A DNA stretch of 26,666 bases from Alphaproteobacteria bacterium (GCA_016777645.1 JADHRC010000005.1:1-26666), one strand, 5' to 3'; shown: positions 7,998 through 16,319, counted from the stretch's first letter. The notes: generated by a model not told the origin, from the sequence alone. Numbers and translations: made by a program.

Positions 7998-9137
7998 TTA
8001 GCTCCAAGGTTTAATAACAATCTTAATAGCATCGTCTATTCTTTCTCTTGCATATTTTAGAGCAGTAGGAAGATCCTTAAGATCAAATGTATGAGTATGC
8101 ACTAGTTTGGCGTCAAATCTCTTTTCTTTCATGAACTCCATAGCTCTATGTGTAGCACTTTTACCTTCACCTCTAATTCCAAACATATAAATATTATTTA
8201 TAACCATATGAGGTATATTAATTTTAACTGGATCGTGAGGAAAAGCTGCAAGACATATTTTGCCTCCTCTGTTAGTCATCATAATTGCATCATTAAGGGC
8301 CTGTTCTGTTCCTGCACATTCTACAACATAGTCAACTCCCTTTTTGCCAACTATGGATTTAACTGATTCTACGATATCCTTTTCTCTTTTAATATTTAGA
8401 ATATGGTCAGCTCCAAGCTTTTTCCCAATTTCAAGACGACTATCTCTAGTACCAATTAGAATAACAGGCCCCGCCCCCAATGCTTTTGCAACAGAGACAC
8501 CCAATAAACCTATAGGTCCTGGTCCTATAACGACTAAACTTTCCCCTGCTATTAATCCACCTAACTCCGTAAGTCCATACATAGTTGTTCCTGCAGTAAC
8601 AACTAAAGTGGCCTCTTCGTCAGACATATCATCTGGAACTTTAATTAGAGTATTAATATTATTTATAGCAAACTGCTTGAAGCCCCCATCCGTTGTAAAT
8701 CCGTTTGCTCTATGTCCTTTGTCAAAATCTCCATAATTAAGTCCATAATTATGACATGACGTATACATACCCATTCTACATCTTTTACATTGCCCACACC
8801 CTGAGTGAATTTCTACAGTTACTCTATCGCCAATATCAAATTCATCAACTGAGGGTCCTAAGGCCACAACTGTTCCCATATATTCATGGCCAGGAGTGAA
8901 ATTTTTATTAAATGGTAATCCTCCCTGGATCAAAGCAGGAGGACCGTGACTAATAACATCAAGATCTGTAGCGCAAATGGCAACTGCATCAATTTTAACT
9001 AATACCTCTGCTTTCCCAGGCATTTCTACTGGCTTGTCTATTAAAAAAATTTCATTAGGGTTGCCTAAAACCCATGCTTTCATTGTTTTTGGGATTGGAA
9101 AATTTTTAGAAGTTTTTCCTGTAAATTCTCTTAACAT
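7998..9137 (-). CDS. zinc-dependent alcohol dehydrogenase (MDR superfamily)
   Basis: This 379-residue medium-chain dehydrogenase has catalytic zinc ligands C55 (CATD) and H84-E85 (GHEYMG), and a four-cysteine structural zinc lobe at C114, C117, C120 and C128 (CGQCKRCRMGMYTSC). The nucleotide-binding motif is VIGPGPIGLLG, with a following GTRDSR that lacks the usual acidic residue at the strand end. This suggests use of NADP or relaxed cofactor choice. The group includes sorbitol, threonine and butanediol dehydrogenase relatives; the substrate is unknown. GAGGAT precedes the ATG. It is leftward, with the DMT exporter gene 56 bases upstream on the same strand. Confidence 0.9.
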   Translation of the reverse strand: MLREFTGKTSKNFPIPKTMKAWVLGNPNEIFLIDKPVEMPGKAEVLVKIDAVAICATDLDVISHGPPALIQGGLPFNKNFTPGHEYMGTVVALGPSVDEFDIGDRVTVEIHSGCGQCKRCRMGMYTSCHNYGLNYGDFDKGHRANGFTTDGGFKQFAINNINTLIKVPDDMSDEEATLVVTAGTTMYGLTELGGLIAGESLVVIGPGPIGLLGVSVAKALGAGPVILIGTRDSRLEIGKKLGADHILNIKREKDIVESVKSIVGKKGVDYVVECAGTEQALNDAIMMTNRGGKICLAAFPHDPVKINIPHMVINNIYMFGIRGEGKSATHRAMEFMKEKRFDAKLVHTHTFDLKDLPTALKYARERIDDAIKIVIKPWS

Positions 9138-9193
9138 ACTAAATCCTCATAAAACTTAATGAATCCATGTAATAAATATTTTGTCAAATAAGA

Positions 9194-10075
9194 TTATTTA
9201 TTGTGTTGTATGTTTTTTTTTATATATTCTCGCCATGCAGTAAAAAGACCAGATCCAATAACTATTATTGCTCCAATTACTATCATTAAATCTATGCTTT
9301 CAGAAAAAACTGTTACTCCAATTATGGAACCGAAGACTAGTTGTAAATATGAAAAGGGCTGGATAACAGAAGCTTCGGCTACTTGTAGTGTTTTTACCAT
9401 CATGAAATGAGAACTGGCACTAAGCAAACACATAATCAGAAGCCATAAGAAGTCTTCCCTTAATATGTCTTCCCATATAAAAAAACTTATTATTGTCATA
9501 GTAACTGTTCCACCTATACCAGCCCAGAAAAAACTGGTGATAGCAGAGTCTAGTCTAGAAACATAACGAGTTAAAATGAGGTATACAGCAAACATTATAG
9601 CCCCAACTAATGCGTAAATCGCTCCATCTGAAATAACATTTGTTGTTGGCCTTAAAATAATTATTACTCCAACAAAACCAACAAATATAGCCGTCCATCT
9701 CCTCCAGCCAAACTTCTCACCTAAAAAAGGAACGGATAAACCTGCGACTATTAGAGGATAACATGCAATAATTGCATGCGTTTCTACTAATCCTAATAAG
9801 GTAAAAGTATATACTACTAAACAATTATTTAGAGATAAAATCATTCCTCTAGAAAACTGAGTAAACGGTTGTTTGGTATAAAGTATTTTTTGAAAACTAT
9901 TTTTAACAAACAAACAAGTTATAGCCATTACCAAAGCTATAAACCAATACCGCATTGTGACTAATGTAAATACATTATTATTCTCTGCTAAATACCTTGA
10001 AACACCATCCATGGTTGAAAACATAAAAGTAGTAACAACCATTAGGCTTATTCCTAAAAGGACATTATTTTGCAT
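9194..10075 (-). CDS. EamA/DMT-family transporter
   Basis: This 293-residue integral membrane protein has about ten hydrophobic helices arranged as two EamA repeats (roughly 8-138 and 150-280). The first begins with STMDGVSRYLAENN and the second has ALVGAIMFAVYLILTRYVSR. The conserved PF/LGE at the end of helix 4 (SVPFLGEKFGWRRW) and E-rich VFSES in the second repeat fit drug/metabolite exporters of the RhaT/EamA type. The substrate cannot be predicted. The C-terminal tail is basic and probably cytoplasmic. Confidence 0.88.
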   Translation of the reverse strand: MQNNVLLGISLMVVTTFMFSTMDGVSRYLAENNNVFTLVTMRYWFIALVMAITCLFVKNSFQKILYTKQPFTQFSRGMILSLNNCLVVYTFTLLGLVETHAIIACYPLIVAGLSVPFLGEKFGWRRWTAIFVGFVGVIIILRPTTNVISDGAIYALVGAIMFAVYLILTRYVSRLDSAITSFFWAGIGGTVTMTIISFFIWEDILREDFLWLLIMCLLSASSHFMMVKTLQVAEASVIQPFSYLQLVFGSIIGVTVFSESIDLMIVIGAIIVIGSGLFTAWREYIKKNIQHNK

Positions 10076-10141
10076 TTATTAAAAACTCTAGATAAGAAGT
10101 GAAATTGTAATATATATCTTTTAAAAAAACTAACAATCAAT

Positions 10142-10169
10142 AAAAAAGAGGCCATAGACCTCTTTTTTT
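10142..10169 (-). terminator. intrinsic terminator, bidirectional, after the DHDPS-family gene
   Basis: A perfect ten-base stem (AAAAAAGAGG pairing with CCTCTTTTTT) encloses a seven-base loop and is flanked by A and T tracts on the two sides, so it can act on either strand. It sits about 60 bases after the stop of the leftward aldolase-family gene and upstream of the exporter gene. It separates the csaA-aldolase transcript from the exporter-dehydrogenase one. Confidence 0.8.
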
Positions 10170-10229
10170 AATTTAGGGAATATTTGTAAATTACTTTATA
10201 GTTTTAATTACGTCTTTCACTGATAAAAT

Positions 10230-11153
10230 TTAATTATTTAACAATTTATTTTGTAACTTTATAATTTTCTCTAAATGAAATTGTGCTTCTTCATTTTGAA
10301 ATTTATCAAAATCACTAATTGGCGGTCTGCAAATACTTGTTTCAAAAATTCCTTCTCTTTTTCTTAACAATTTATAAAACCTAATCGAAATATCAATATG
10401 TTGGTGAGCAAAAGATAAAGTTGGAAGTATTTCAAAGAATAAATTTCTAGCTTTTTCGAATTTATTTTGTACAAAAAAATTATAGACCGAATTATATAAA
10501 ATTTCCATCGTGGATGGAATGAAAGCGTGGACTCCTCTTTGTAGAGCTTCAATCATCCCCATTATAGCCCAACCACCACTTAGGTGTAATTGGTTATTAG
10601 TAGCTTGTAAAACTCTTGAATATTTGGGACCAGAATGCTGCACTTCTATTTTTAAAGCCTTGAATTTTTTAATATTTTTATACAAATTTAAAATATCTTC
10701 GTCTTTCATTCCATTATCTGTCCACGACAGATCTTGAATCATAAGATGTTCTGGACCTACTTCAGAAATTTCTAAAAAGCATTTTAAAAGTTCCTCTCCA
10801 GATAAGTTGTCTGGAGCTTGGCATAAAAACCATTCTGCTCCTGCTTCTTTAGCTAATAAAGATAATGCAATTCTATCTTTTTGTTCTTTTGCACTACAAC
10901 TTACAATTAGAGGCACTCTACTTCGGTTGTAAATAATTGATTCCCTAATAAGAATTTTTTTTTCTTCAAAAGATAAACTTGAATTTTCACCCGCTACAGC
11001 ACCTACCAACATGCCGGCACAACCAGATGAAATAGTATGATCAATGAGTTTTTTTAAGCTATCTATATCTATCTTGTTATCTTTTGAAAAAGGCGTATGA
11101 AGGCTAGGAATAATTCCTCTCATACTAGAAATAATTTCATTTCCATTAACCAA
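10230..11153 (-). CDS. dihydrodipicolinate synthase-family aldolase, divergent active site
   Basis: This 307-residue TIM-barrel protein belongs to the DapA/NanA superfamily. RGIIPSLHTPF at 12-22 and VGAVAGE at 50-56 match the first strands, and K168 (ALKIE) is in the position of the Schiff-base lysine. The threonine pair of the usual GTTGE motif is replaced by A-V-A, and the tyrosine of the YNxP motif is missing (IQDLSW at 139-144). A normal dihydrodipicolinate synthase reaction is therefore unlikely; a different 2-keto-acid aldolase or lyase is more plausible. The likely TTG start overlaps csaA by 8 bases with GGAA just upstream; an ATG ten codons later is the alternative. A terminator follows. 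Confidence 0.82.
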   Translation of the reverse strand: MVNGNEIISSMRGIIPSLHTPFSKDNKIDIDSLKKLIDHTISSGCAGMLVGAVAGENSSLSFEEKKILIRESIIYNRSRVPLIVSCSAKEQKDRIALSLLAKEAGAEWFLCQAPDNLSGEELLKCFLEISEVGPEHLMIQDLSWTDNGMKDEDILNLYKNIKKFKALKIEVQHSGPKYSRVLQATNNQLHLSGGWAIMGMIEALQRGVHAFIPSTMEILYNSVYNFFVQNKFEKARNLFFEILPTLSFAHQHIDISIRFYKLLRKREGIFETSICRPPISDFDKFQNEEAQFHLEKIIKLQNKLLNN

Positions 11154-11496
11154 TTAAAGTTCCATTTTCAAGAGTTGTATCGGTGCGTAACAAATGAACC
11201 TCTTTACCTGAAATAGCTCCTAAAACTAAAACTTCAGATTTAAAACCTGCAATTGTTTTTGAAGGCAAGTTACATACTGCTACAACCTGTCTTCCTATTA
11301 ATTCGCTAATTTTATAATTTGTAATTTGAGCTGAAGTAGATTTCAAACCTAAGTTATTACCAAAATCTATCTTAAGAATATAAGCTGGATTTTTAGCTTT
11401 TATATTAGATTTAGCTTCAACAATTGTTCCTATTACAATATTAAGTTTTGTAAAATCTTTTATAGAAACTTCTTCTTTATTTGTTTCAATCAACAT
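11146..11496 (-). CDS. csaA: CsaA-type tRNA-binding (EMAP-II-like) protein
   Basis: This 116-residue single OB-fold protein has the expected size of CsaA. DFTKLNIVIGTIVEAKSNIKAKNPAYILKID, then GLKSTSAQIT and VVAVCNLPSKTIAGFKSEVLVLG, are the tRNA-binding-domain blocks. Family members form dimers that bind tRNA-like structures, and in Bacillus act as an export-related chaperone; the role in this organism is unknown. It is translationally coupled to the downstream aldolase-family gene, an uncommon pairing with no evident functional link. It lies 25 bases downstream of the bactofilin gene. Confidence 0.88.
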   Translation of the reverse strand: MLIETNKEEVSIKDFTKLNIVIGTIVEAKSNIKAKNPAYILKIDFGNNLGLKSTSAQITNYKISELIGRQVVAVCNLPSKTIAGFKSEVLVLGAISGKEVHLLRTDTTLENGTLIG

Positions 11497-11520
11497 TTAA
11501 ATTATTTCATAAATCTACAA

Positions 11521-11847
11521 TTATTTTTCAAGTTTTGACATATTTTGAACCATTTGAGATTTTAACAATCCACCAGAATCTATCACTATATTTCGATACA
11601 TAATTTCTCCATCAACAATACCAGTTGATTTTAAATGTATATTTTCTGCTTGAATGTCAGCATTTATTTCACCTTCAACCACAACATTTTGGGCTGAAAT
11701 AAATCCTACAAAAATACCCGATTTTCTAACATGTAAATTAGTTACGTTTAATGAACCTTCGAAGCTTCCGTATAACTCTAAATCACCCGAACCTGCATAT
11801 GATCCCTTAAAAAAAGAGTCTTCCTTAATTTTAATTGACTGCTTCAA
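11521..11847 (-). CDS. bactofilin family protein (minimal)
   Basis: The protein has 108 residues, built almost wholly of the right-handed beta-helix of bactofilins (DUF583). Short repeated strand-turn units recur about every 16-18 residues, for example DLELYGSFEGSL, NVVVEGEINADI, NIHLKSTGIVDGEI and NIVIDSGGLLKSQM. Bactofilins self-assemble into nucleotide-independent filaments that place wall-remodelling enzymes at the membrane. The N-terminal tail is very short and has no membrane anchor, and no M23 peptidase gene lies next to it. The start is TTG at 11847, with GGAAAT just upstream. Confidence 0.85.
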   Translation of the reverse strand: MKQSIKIKEDSFFKGSYAGSGDLELYGSFEGSLNVTNLHVRKSGIFVGFISAQNVVVEGEINADIQAENIHLKSTGIVDGEIMYRNIVIDSGGLLKSQMVQNMSKLEK

Positions 11848-11888
11848 GTAATTTCCAACTAATAATTATGTTTCCAACCTAAACTTTA

Positions 11889-12248
11889 TTATTCACTGTT
11901 ACCAATGCATTTTAAAATAAATTCTTTGGTATATATTTCATTATAACTATTTTTAATTGATCTTAAAATAGAATTAAAAGTTAATGCATTATCTTTAATA
12001 ATAAATATATAATCAAGAATTGGCTCATTCTCCTTAGATGATTTTTTTATAGCCATCAAATTATTTATATCGTTATCAACAATTTTGTACTCTTGTTCCA
12101 ATCCAACGTCATTAATATATAATAACAACTGATCTTTAATAGATATTTTTGATAAACGGCTATATTTTTTATCTACGCATGAGTATTCTAAACCATAGGT
12201 AGGTAATGAATAAAAAAGGATAAAAAGAATTGGGAATAATAATCTCAT
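11889..12248 (-). CDS. secreted hypothetical protein
   Basis: This 119-residue protein is not recognised. It has a clear N-terminal signal peptide: MRLLFPILFILFYSLPTYG, with cleavage plausible after about residue 19, just before LEYSCVDKK. The mature part has two cysteines (one near the mature N-terminus and one four residues before the end), which could form a disulfide in the periplasm. It contains three or four predicted beta-strands. AAGGA at a normal distance supports the ATG. It lies 41 bases upstream of the bactofilin gene on the same strand, so the two may be transcribed together. Confidence 0.68.
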   Translation of the reverse strand: MRLLFPILFILFYSLPTYGLEYSCVDKKYSRLSKISIKDQLLLYINDVGLEQEYKIVDNDINNLMAIKKSSKENEPILDYIFIIKDNALTFNSILRSIKNSYNEIYTKEFILKCIGNSE

Positions 12249-12326
12249 TGTAAATCCTTAATATTAAATTTTATAGCCTCAAACGAATTATTATATATTT
12301 AAAAAAATATTTAAGAAATTATAATT

Positions 12327-12464
12327 ATGAAAAAACAAACTATTATTTTATTTCTTTTTTGGAGTATAGCCTTAATTGCAGTCGCATGGTTATTACCTTT
12401 TGTGGCAAGAGAAAATAATTTCTTAAACCAATTCCTATCTTATTGTATAACACTGATAAATTAA
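12327..12464 (+). CDS. tiny single-pass membrane protein upstream of SCO1
   Basis: The 45-codon frame encodes MKKQ, then a hydrophobic helix (about residues 5-26, ending LLPFVAR), then a short polar tail. It has the look of an inner-membrane peptide or an uncleaved signal anchor. It is on the same strand as, and 44 bases before, the SCO1 gene, and fills a gap otherwise without a gene. A weak AAGAAA lies upstream of the ATG. I do not recognise it. Small membrane subunits are common near cytochrome oxidase genes, but none of those genes is here. Confidence 0.45.
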   Translation: MKKQTIILFLFWSIALIAVAWLLPFVARENNFLNQFLSYCITLIN

Positions 12465-12508
12465 CAATAACTTAAACACCTTACTAAAAAAGTTTGGATC
12501 CAAACTTC

Positions 12509-13114
12509 ATGTTAAATGCAACAAAAAAAAAATTACTAATAACCACTATTATAACTTCATTTATTTTGGTTTTAGTAGGGACATTTCTTTTTGCTGAACA
12601 CTTATCACGTCAAAGTGGTCCAAAAAGAATTTCTGACATTCTTGATAAAATTAACTTAAAAGATCAAAATGGCATGCCTTTTAATATAAAAAGCTTAAAT
12701 AGAAAACCATCTTTGTTGTTTTTTGGCTTTACTCATTGTCCTGAAATATGTCCAACTACTATCAGTGAATTATCGGAGATTGTTAAAGATCTTAAAAATA
12801 AAATACACCCAACCAATATTATATTTGTTACCCTGGATCCTGAAAGAGACACCGAGAAACATTTAAAAGATTATGTACAATATTTTAATAGCAATATTAT
12901 AGCCGTTACTGGGGAAATTAAAGAAATAAAAAAATTAGCTAAAAATTGGAATGTTTACTTTGAAAAAATAAATACTTCGGATGATGATTATACTCTTAAT
13001 CATACTGCTACTGTTTTTATGCTTGATCAACATGGCAATTTTAAAGGTACTATCGCCTGGGGCGAAAATCAAAACTCTATAACTCAAAAAATTATTAATT
13101 TAAGTAAAAATTAG
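12509..13114 (+). CDS. SCO1/SenC family copper-binding protein
   Basis: This 201-residue membrane-anchored thioredoxin-fold protein delivers copper to the CuA site of cytochrome c oxidase, or acts as a thiol reductant. It has an N-terminal membrane helix at about 9-29. The copper-binding CPEIC is at C77 and C81, and the third ligand H165 is in LNHTATVF. The DPERDT motif is also typical. The ATG at 12509 is preferred over an in-frame TTG five codons upstream. Its 3' end overlaps the convergent ModA-like gene by 4 bases. No cox genes are in the window. SCO proteins also accompany methanethiol oxidases in some bacteria, and one is encoded 12 kb away. Confidence 0.92.
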   Translation: MLNATKKKLLITTIITSFILVLVGTFLFAEHLSRQSGPKRISDILDKINLKDQNGMPFNIKSLNRKPSLLFFGFTHCPEICPTTISELSEIVKDLKNKIHPTNIIFVTLDPERDTEKHLKDYVQYFNSNIIAVTGEIKEIKKLAKNWNVYFEKINTSDDDYTLNHTATVFMLDQHGNFKGTIAWGENQNSITQKIINLSKN

Positions 13115-13893
13115 TTAAAAACATATCCAAATTTTTTTAATTTTTCTTTAACCTGATCAGAAGAAAGAAATTGTAAGAACAATTTAGCATTTTCTTTCTT
13201 TTTTCCATTTTTTAATAAAATAGCATCTTGTTCAATAGGTGAGTATAAATTTTGAGGAATTTCCCAAACTTTTCCTTTTTGATTTTTTTTAACAAAATCA
13301 GATTTAGATATAAATCCTAAATCTAGGTTTCCAAAAAAAGTCATGACAAATACCTGATTGACATTTTTACTTAATATTAATTTTGGTGACAATTGATTGA
13401 ATAGCCCTAGAGAATGCAAAACTTCTTTTGCAGCCATTCCATAAGGTACATATTGAGGGTTTCCAATACCTATATAGTTTATATCTTTATTAGTTAGAAT
13501 ATCAGGAAGTTCCTCTCTAAAAAAAATATTATTAGTCGAAAACAGTAGCAATTTTCCTGTAGCATAAGTAAAACGAGATCCTTTAATACCTATCCCAGTA
13601 GATTCTAATTTTTGAGGTAAGTATTGGTCGCCTGACAAAAAAATATCAAGAGGCGCACCATTTACAATTTGAGAATATAGCCCTCCACTTGAGCCACTTG
13701 AAATAAATATTTTAACTTTATTTTCTTTTTCAAAAAGTTTTTTTAAATCATTTAATGGTGTTAAAAAGTTAGAAGCAACTCCAACATATATGTCATCTGC
13801 CATTAATTTTTTTAATGGGAGCAATATCTGTAATGAAAACACTAGAGTTACTATTATAATGTTCTTTTGAAACTTAAATATAATTGAAGACAT
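13111..13893 (-). CDS. modA: molybdate ABC transporter substrate-binding protein (ModA-like)
   Basis: This 260-residue periplasmic binding protein has an N-terminal signal peptide, with cleavage likely after LMA at about 32. The mature N-terminus DDIYVGVASNFLTPLNDLKKLFEK, then FISSGSSGGLYSQIVNGAPLDIFLSGDQ, matches ModA; the two SGSS/G and NGAPLDIFLS loops bind the oxyanion. IPYGMAAKEV-like VPYGMAAKEV and the C-terminal FLSSDQVKEKLKKFGY also match. Molybdate or tungstate is the likely ligand. No modB or modC gene is adjacent. Upstream are a two-TM protein 6 bases away and then a MOSC-domain gene, so a molybdenum theme runs through this leftward group. Confidence 0.86.
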   Translation of the reverse strand: MSSIIFKFQKNIIIVTLVFSLQILLPLKKLMADDIYVGVASNFLTPLNDLKKLFEKENKVKIFISSGSSGGLYSQIVNGAPLDIFLSGDQYLPQKLESTGIGIKGSRFTYATGKLLLFSTNNIFFREELPDILTNKDINYIGIGNPQYVPYGMAAKEVLHSLGLFNQLSPKLILSKNVNQVFVMTFFGNLDLGFISKSDFVKKNQKGKVWEIPQNLYSPIEQDAILLKNGKKKENAKLFLQFLSSDQVKEKLKKFGYVFN

Positions 13894-13899
13894 GATCTA

Positions 13900-14154
13900 C
13901 TAACTAAAAAAAGAGCTTACGTAATTGTATACAAAGTAAATGACTATGATTAGTGAAATAAAAATAATTAATAGTGTCTGGATATAGTCTTTTATTAAAA
14001 CCATAATAAATTCTTTTGTTTGACGGGGGCCTAAAAAAATGATTGCAAATAAAAGAGATAAGGGGAATGTCATAAAAAATAATGATGAAAACAACCAAAA
14101 CTTTACAAAGCCCATTTCTTCAAATTTATTTTTTTGTTTCGATAGATTATTCAT
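13900..14154 (-). CDS. small two-TM membrane protein, unknown
   Basis: The product has 84 residues: a charged N-terminus, two membrane helices (about 19-43 and 57-80), and a connecting loop with GPRQTKEF. I do not recognise it. It lies 6 bases upstream of modA on the same strand and 46 bases downstream of the MOSC gene, so the three probably share a transcript. ModB permeases are much larger, so this is not a usual molybdate permease. Confidence 0.58.
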   Translation of the reverse strand: MNNLSKQKNKFEEMGFVKFWLFSSLFFMTFPLSLLFAIIFLGPRQTKEFIMVLIKDYIQTLLIIFISLIIVIYFVYNYVSSFFS

Positions 14155-14200
14155 TTTTATTCTTTAAGAACTGTTTTTCTAAACACACGCAAACAAAAAT

Positions 14201-14977
14201 TTAACTAATATCTAATTGATCCTGAACTGATACTAAACCACTTTTTACTACTCTTGCGTATACACCTAAATCAAAATGTCCATAATGATTGTTTATTTCA
14301 TAAGGTAAATTAATGTCTCTTTTAGCACTTTCAGGATTGACGTTAGTTGCCCCACAACGTTGTGTTCTTTTAAAAACTTGTAAAATACTATTACCTAAAG
14401 ATAGGGTTTTACCAATCCAATTAAACTCTTCCCAAGGTTTATTGATATCTATTAAAAAATTAGCACGAAATCTGTATGGAGAAATCTGTCTTCCTATTTT
14501 ATTTTCCAAGTCATTAACTGACTTCAAATTAATAATCGAAACAACCTTTTCTGGTATATCTGAAAAAGAATGATTTAACTTACTAATGCTATCTTTAATG
14601 CCCCTAACTAATCTTGGTTTTTGTTCATCACTTAAATTTAAATATTTTTGAAAAAAAATCTCTACGCTTAGAATATCTTCAGCATTAATTAATTTTTTTT
14701 TAAAAACAATTTTATCTTCAATTTTTATTTTTAATAATTGCGATGAAATATTAAACTCAGTTTTTAATTTGGCTAATTTTTCTTCTTTAACCAATGCTAA
14801 AAAATTTGTTTTTCTCAAATAAATTGGATTTTCAGGATCATAATTAACACTAGACCTTGCAAATGCAAATTCGCGATCTCCAGGCAAAACTTGATCTTTT
14901 TCTAAAAAAACTTCTTCAAGATTTTCACCTGATAGACCCTTTATTGGATATCTTATTATCTGTTTAATAATATTCAT
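14201..14977 (-). CDS. MOSC domain protein with MOSC N-terminal barrel
   Basis: This 258-residue protein begins with the MOSC_N beta-barrel (IIRYPIKGLSGENLEEVFLEKDQVLPGDREFAF). It continues into a MOSC domain whose hallmark cysteine lies in RTQRCGATNVNPE near 210. MOSC proteins bind the molybdenum cofactor or handle activated sulfur, as in mARC-type N-reductases, YiiM and the C-terminus of Moco sulfurase. PKG of the N-terminal block is conserved. The enzyme substrate is unknown. It is the first gene of the leftward group that ends in modA, which supports a molybdenum link. Confidence 0.87.
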   Translation of the reverse strand: MNIIKQIIRYPIKGLSGENLEEVFLEKDQVLPGDREFAFARSSVNYDPENPIYLRKTNFLALVKEEKLAKLKTEFNISSQLLKIKIEDKIVFKKKLINAEDILSVEIFFQKYLNLSDEQKPRLVRGIKDSISKLNHSFSDIPEKVVSIINLKSVNDLENKIGRQISPYRFRANFLIDINKPWEEFNWIGKTLSLGNSILQVFKRTQRCGATNVNPESAKRDINLPYEINNHYGHFDLGVYARVVKSGLVSVQDQLDIS

Positions 14978-15056
14978 TTTTAAAAAATTTTATTTAAGTG
15001 TATTTGTGTAGTATATGTCTATTAAAAATTTTTAATATAAAAATTTGGAGGTAAAA

Positions 15057-15713
15057 CTGAATTTAAATTTTTTAAAACCTTTGCCAGACTTTTTAATTAA
15101 ACGTTATTATGGTTGGAAAGCAACCACATTTGTAAATAGTAAAAGCTGGTATCATAAATTAGCTGAAGATGGTCAACATCCCAGAGCAATGATTATATCC
15201 TGTTGTGACAGTAGAGTTCATGTTACTTCTATTTTTGGCTCAGATGCTGGAGAGTTTTTTATTCATAGAAATATAGCTAATTTAATTCCTCCATTTAAAA
15301 AAGACGAAGATTACCATGGCACTTCAGCTGCTATAGAGTATGCGGTTAAAAGCTTAAAAATCCCTCATATAATTATACTTGGGCATTCCACATGTGGAGG
15401 GGTAAAAGCTAGTTATGATTATTTTTCAGGCCGCAACAAAGAATTAAAAGAAAATAGTAATTTTGTTGCATCATGGTTAGAGATCCTTAGGCCTAGTTTT
15501 AATGATCTTAAAGAGAATGTTAAAGAGGAAGAAAAAATAAAGTCCTTAGAAAAAGGAGCTATACTAACCTCAATAAAGAATCTAACCACTTTTCCGTTTG
15601 TAAAAGAAGCCTTAGATAATGGATCTTTGAGTATTCATGGCTTATGGCACAATATAGGTACAGGTGAATTAATGTCTTATGACAGCAAATCTAACAAATT
15701 TGTTTTTGTATAA
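15057..15713 (+). CDS. beta-class carbonic anhydrase
   Basis: This 218-residue zinc enzyme interconverts CO2 and bicarbonate. Zinc ligands and the Asp/Arg dyad are visible as C49, D51 and R53 (SCCDSRV) and H110, C113 (GHSTCGG). FFIHRNIANLIPP and TSAAIEYAVKSL are further family blocks. Start choice is unusual: GGAGGT lies at 15047-15052 and the only start-like codon at a proper distance in frame is CTG at 15057. A TTG at 15045 overlaps the ribosome site itself and is unlikely. Another TTG at 15081 would cut into the N-terminus. It stands alone, divergent from the MOSC gene, and ends 8 bases from a convergent gene. Confidence 0.9.
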   Translation: MNLNFLKPLPDFLIKRYYGWKATTFVNSKSWYHKLAEDGQHPRAMIISCCDSRVHVTSIFGSDAGEFFIHRNIANLIPPFKKDEDYHGTSAAIEYAVKSLKIPHIIILGHSTCGGVKASYDYFSGRNKELKENSNFVASWLEILRPSFNDLKENVKEEEKIKSLEKGAILTSIKNLTTFPFVKEALDNGSLSIHGLWHNIGTGELMSYDSKSNKFVFV

Positions 15714-15721
15714 ATTAATAG

Positions 15722-16144
15722 TTAAGAGGCGACTTCAAATAAAACATCTGGGTTAGACATCGTTTTGATTTCTAGCACATTACCATTAGGATCTTCTACA
15801 AAGAATGTTTCTTGTTCAAACTTTGAACCAATAAACCTTCTATATGGCTTATCAAAATAGTCTATATCACTAGCTTCAATTCTTTTTTTAACTTCAGCAA
15901 AGTCTTTTGCTTCTAAGTGAACACCAAAATGAGGAACACAAACATCTCCCATATCAACATCGTGCCTTTCCCTAAACTGTTTGGATTTAGTCTCATGAAG
16001 AGTAAGTTCATTTCCCCAAAAGTTTATATCTATCCATCTACCTTCTTCTTGATTGCCTGTAGTACAACCTAGAATATCGCAGTAAAACCCTAAAGCCGTT
16101 TTAATATTACCTGCTGGTATGGCTAAATGAAAACAATTGGTCAT
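15722..16144 (-). CDS. VOC family (glyoxalase/bleomycin resistance-like) protein
   Basis: This 140-residue protein has the paired beta-alpha-beta-beta-beta modules of the VOC fold. The first begins CFHLAIPAGNIKTALGFYCDILG, and the second begins PHFGVHLEAKDFAEVKKRIE and ends DPNGNVLEIKTM (118-128). Metal-ligand positions are occupied by H6, a His of PHFGVH (72-75) and E125, so a metal enzyme (dioxygenase, lyase or isomerase) is likely. The substrate is unknown. AAGGA sits upstream of the ATG. It is a monocistronic gene. Confidence 0.88.
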   Translation of the reverse strand: MTNCFHLAIPAGNIKTALGFYCDILGCTTGNQEEGRWIDINFWGNELTLHETKSKQFRERHDVDMGDVCVPHFGVHLEAKDFAEVKKRIEASDIDYFDKPYRRFIGSKFEQETFFVEDPNGNVLEIKTMSNPDVLFEVAS

Positions 16145-16319
16145 CTTTAATTCCTTTTAATTAATAAAAATATATTATAAATTATTTTTTTATTTTCTCA
16201 ATTTAATTAATATAATTAATTGAAAAATTACATACAAAGTTTTCCTGAAATATAGATAAATAGATACTAAATTTATATTTTGATATATTAATTAACTTTA
16301 ATTTTTGGAGACTTTATCA

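Noticed and set aside
16197..16225. AT-only inverted repeat (AATTAAT-ATA-ATTAATT) upstream of the alpha/beta hydrolase gene
   Set aside because: Perfect 7-base arms, but in a very AT-rich gap such palindromes arise by chance; no operator family is recognised.
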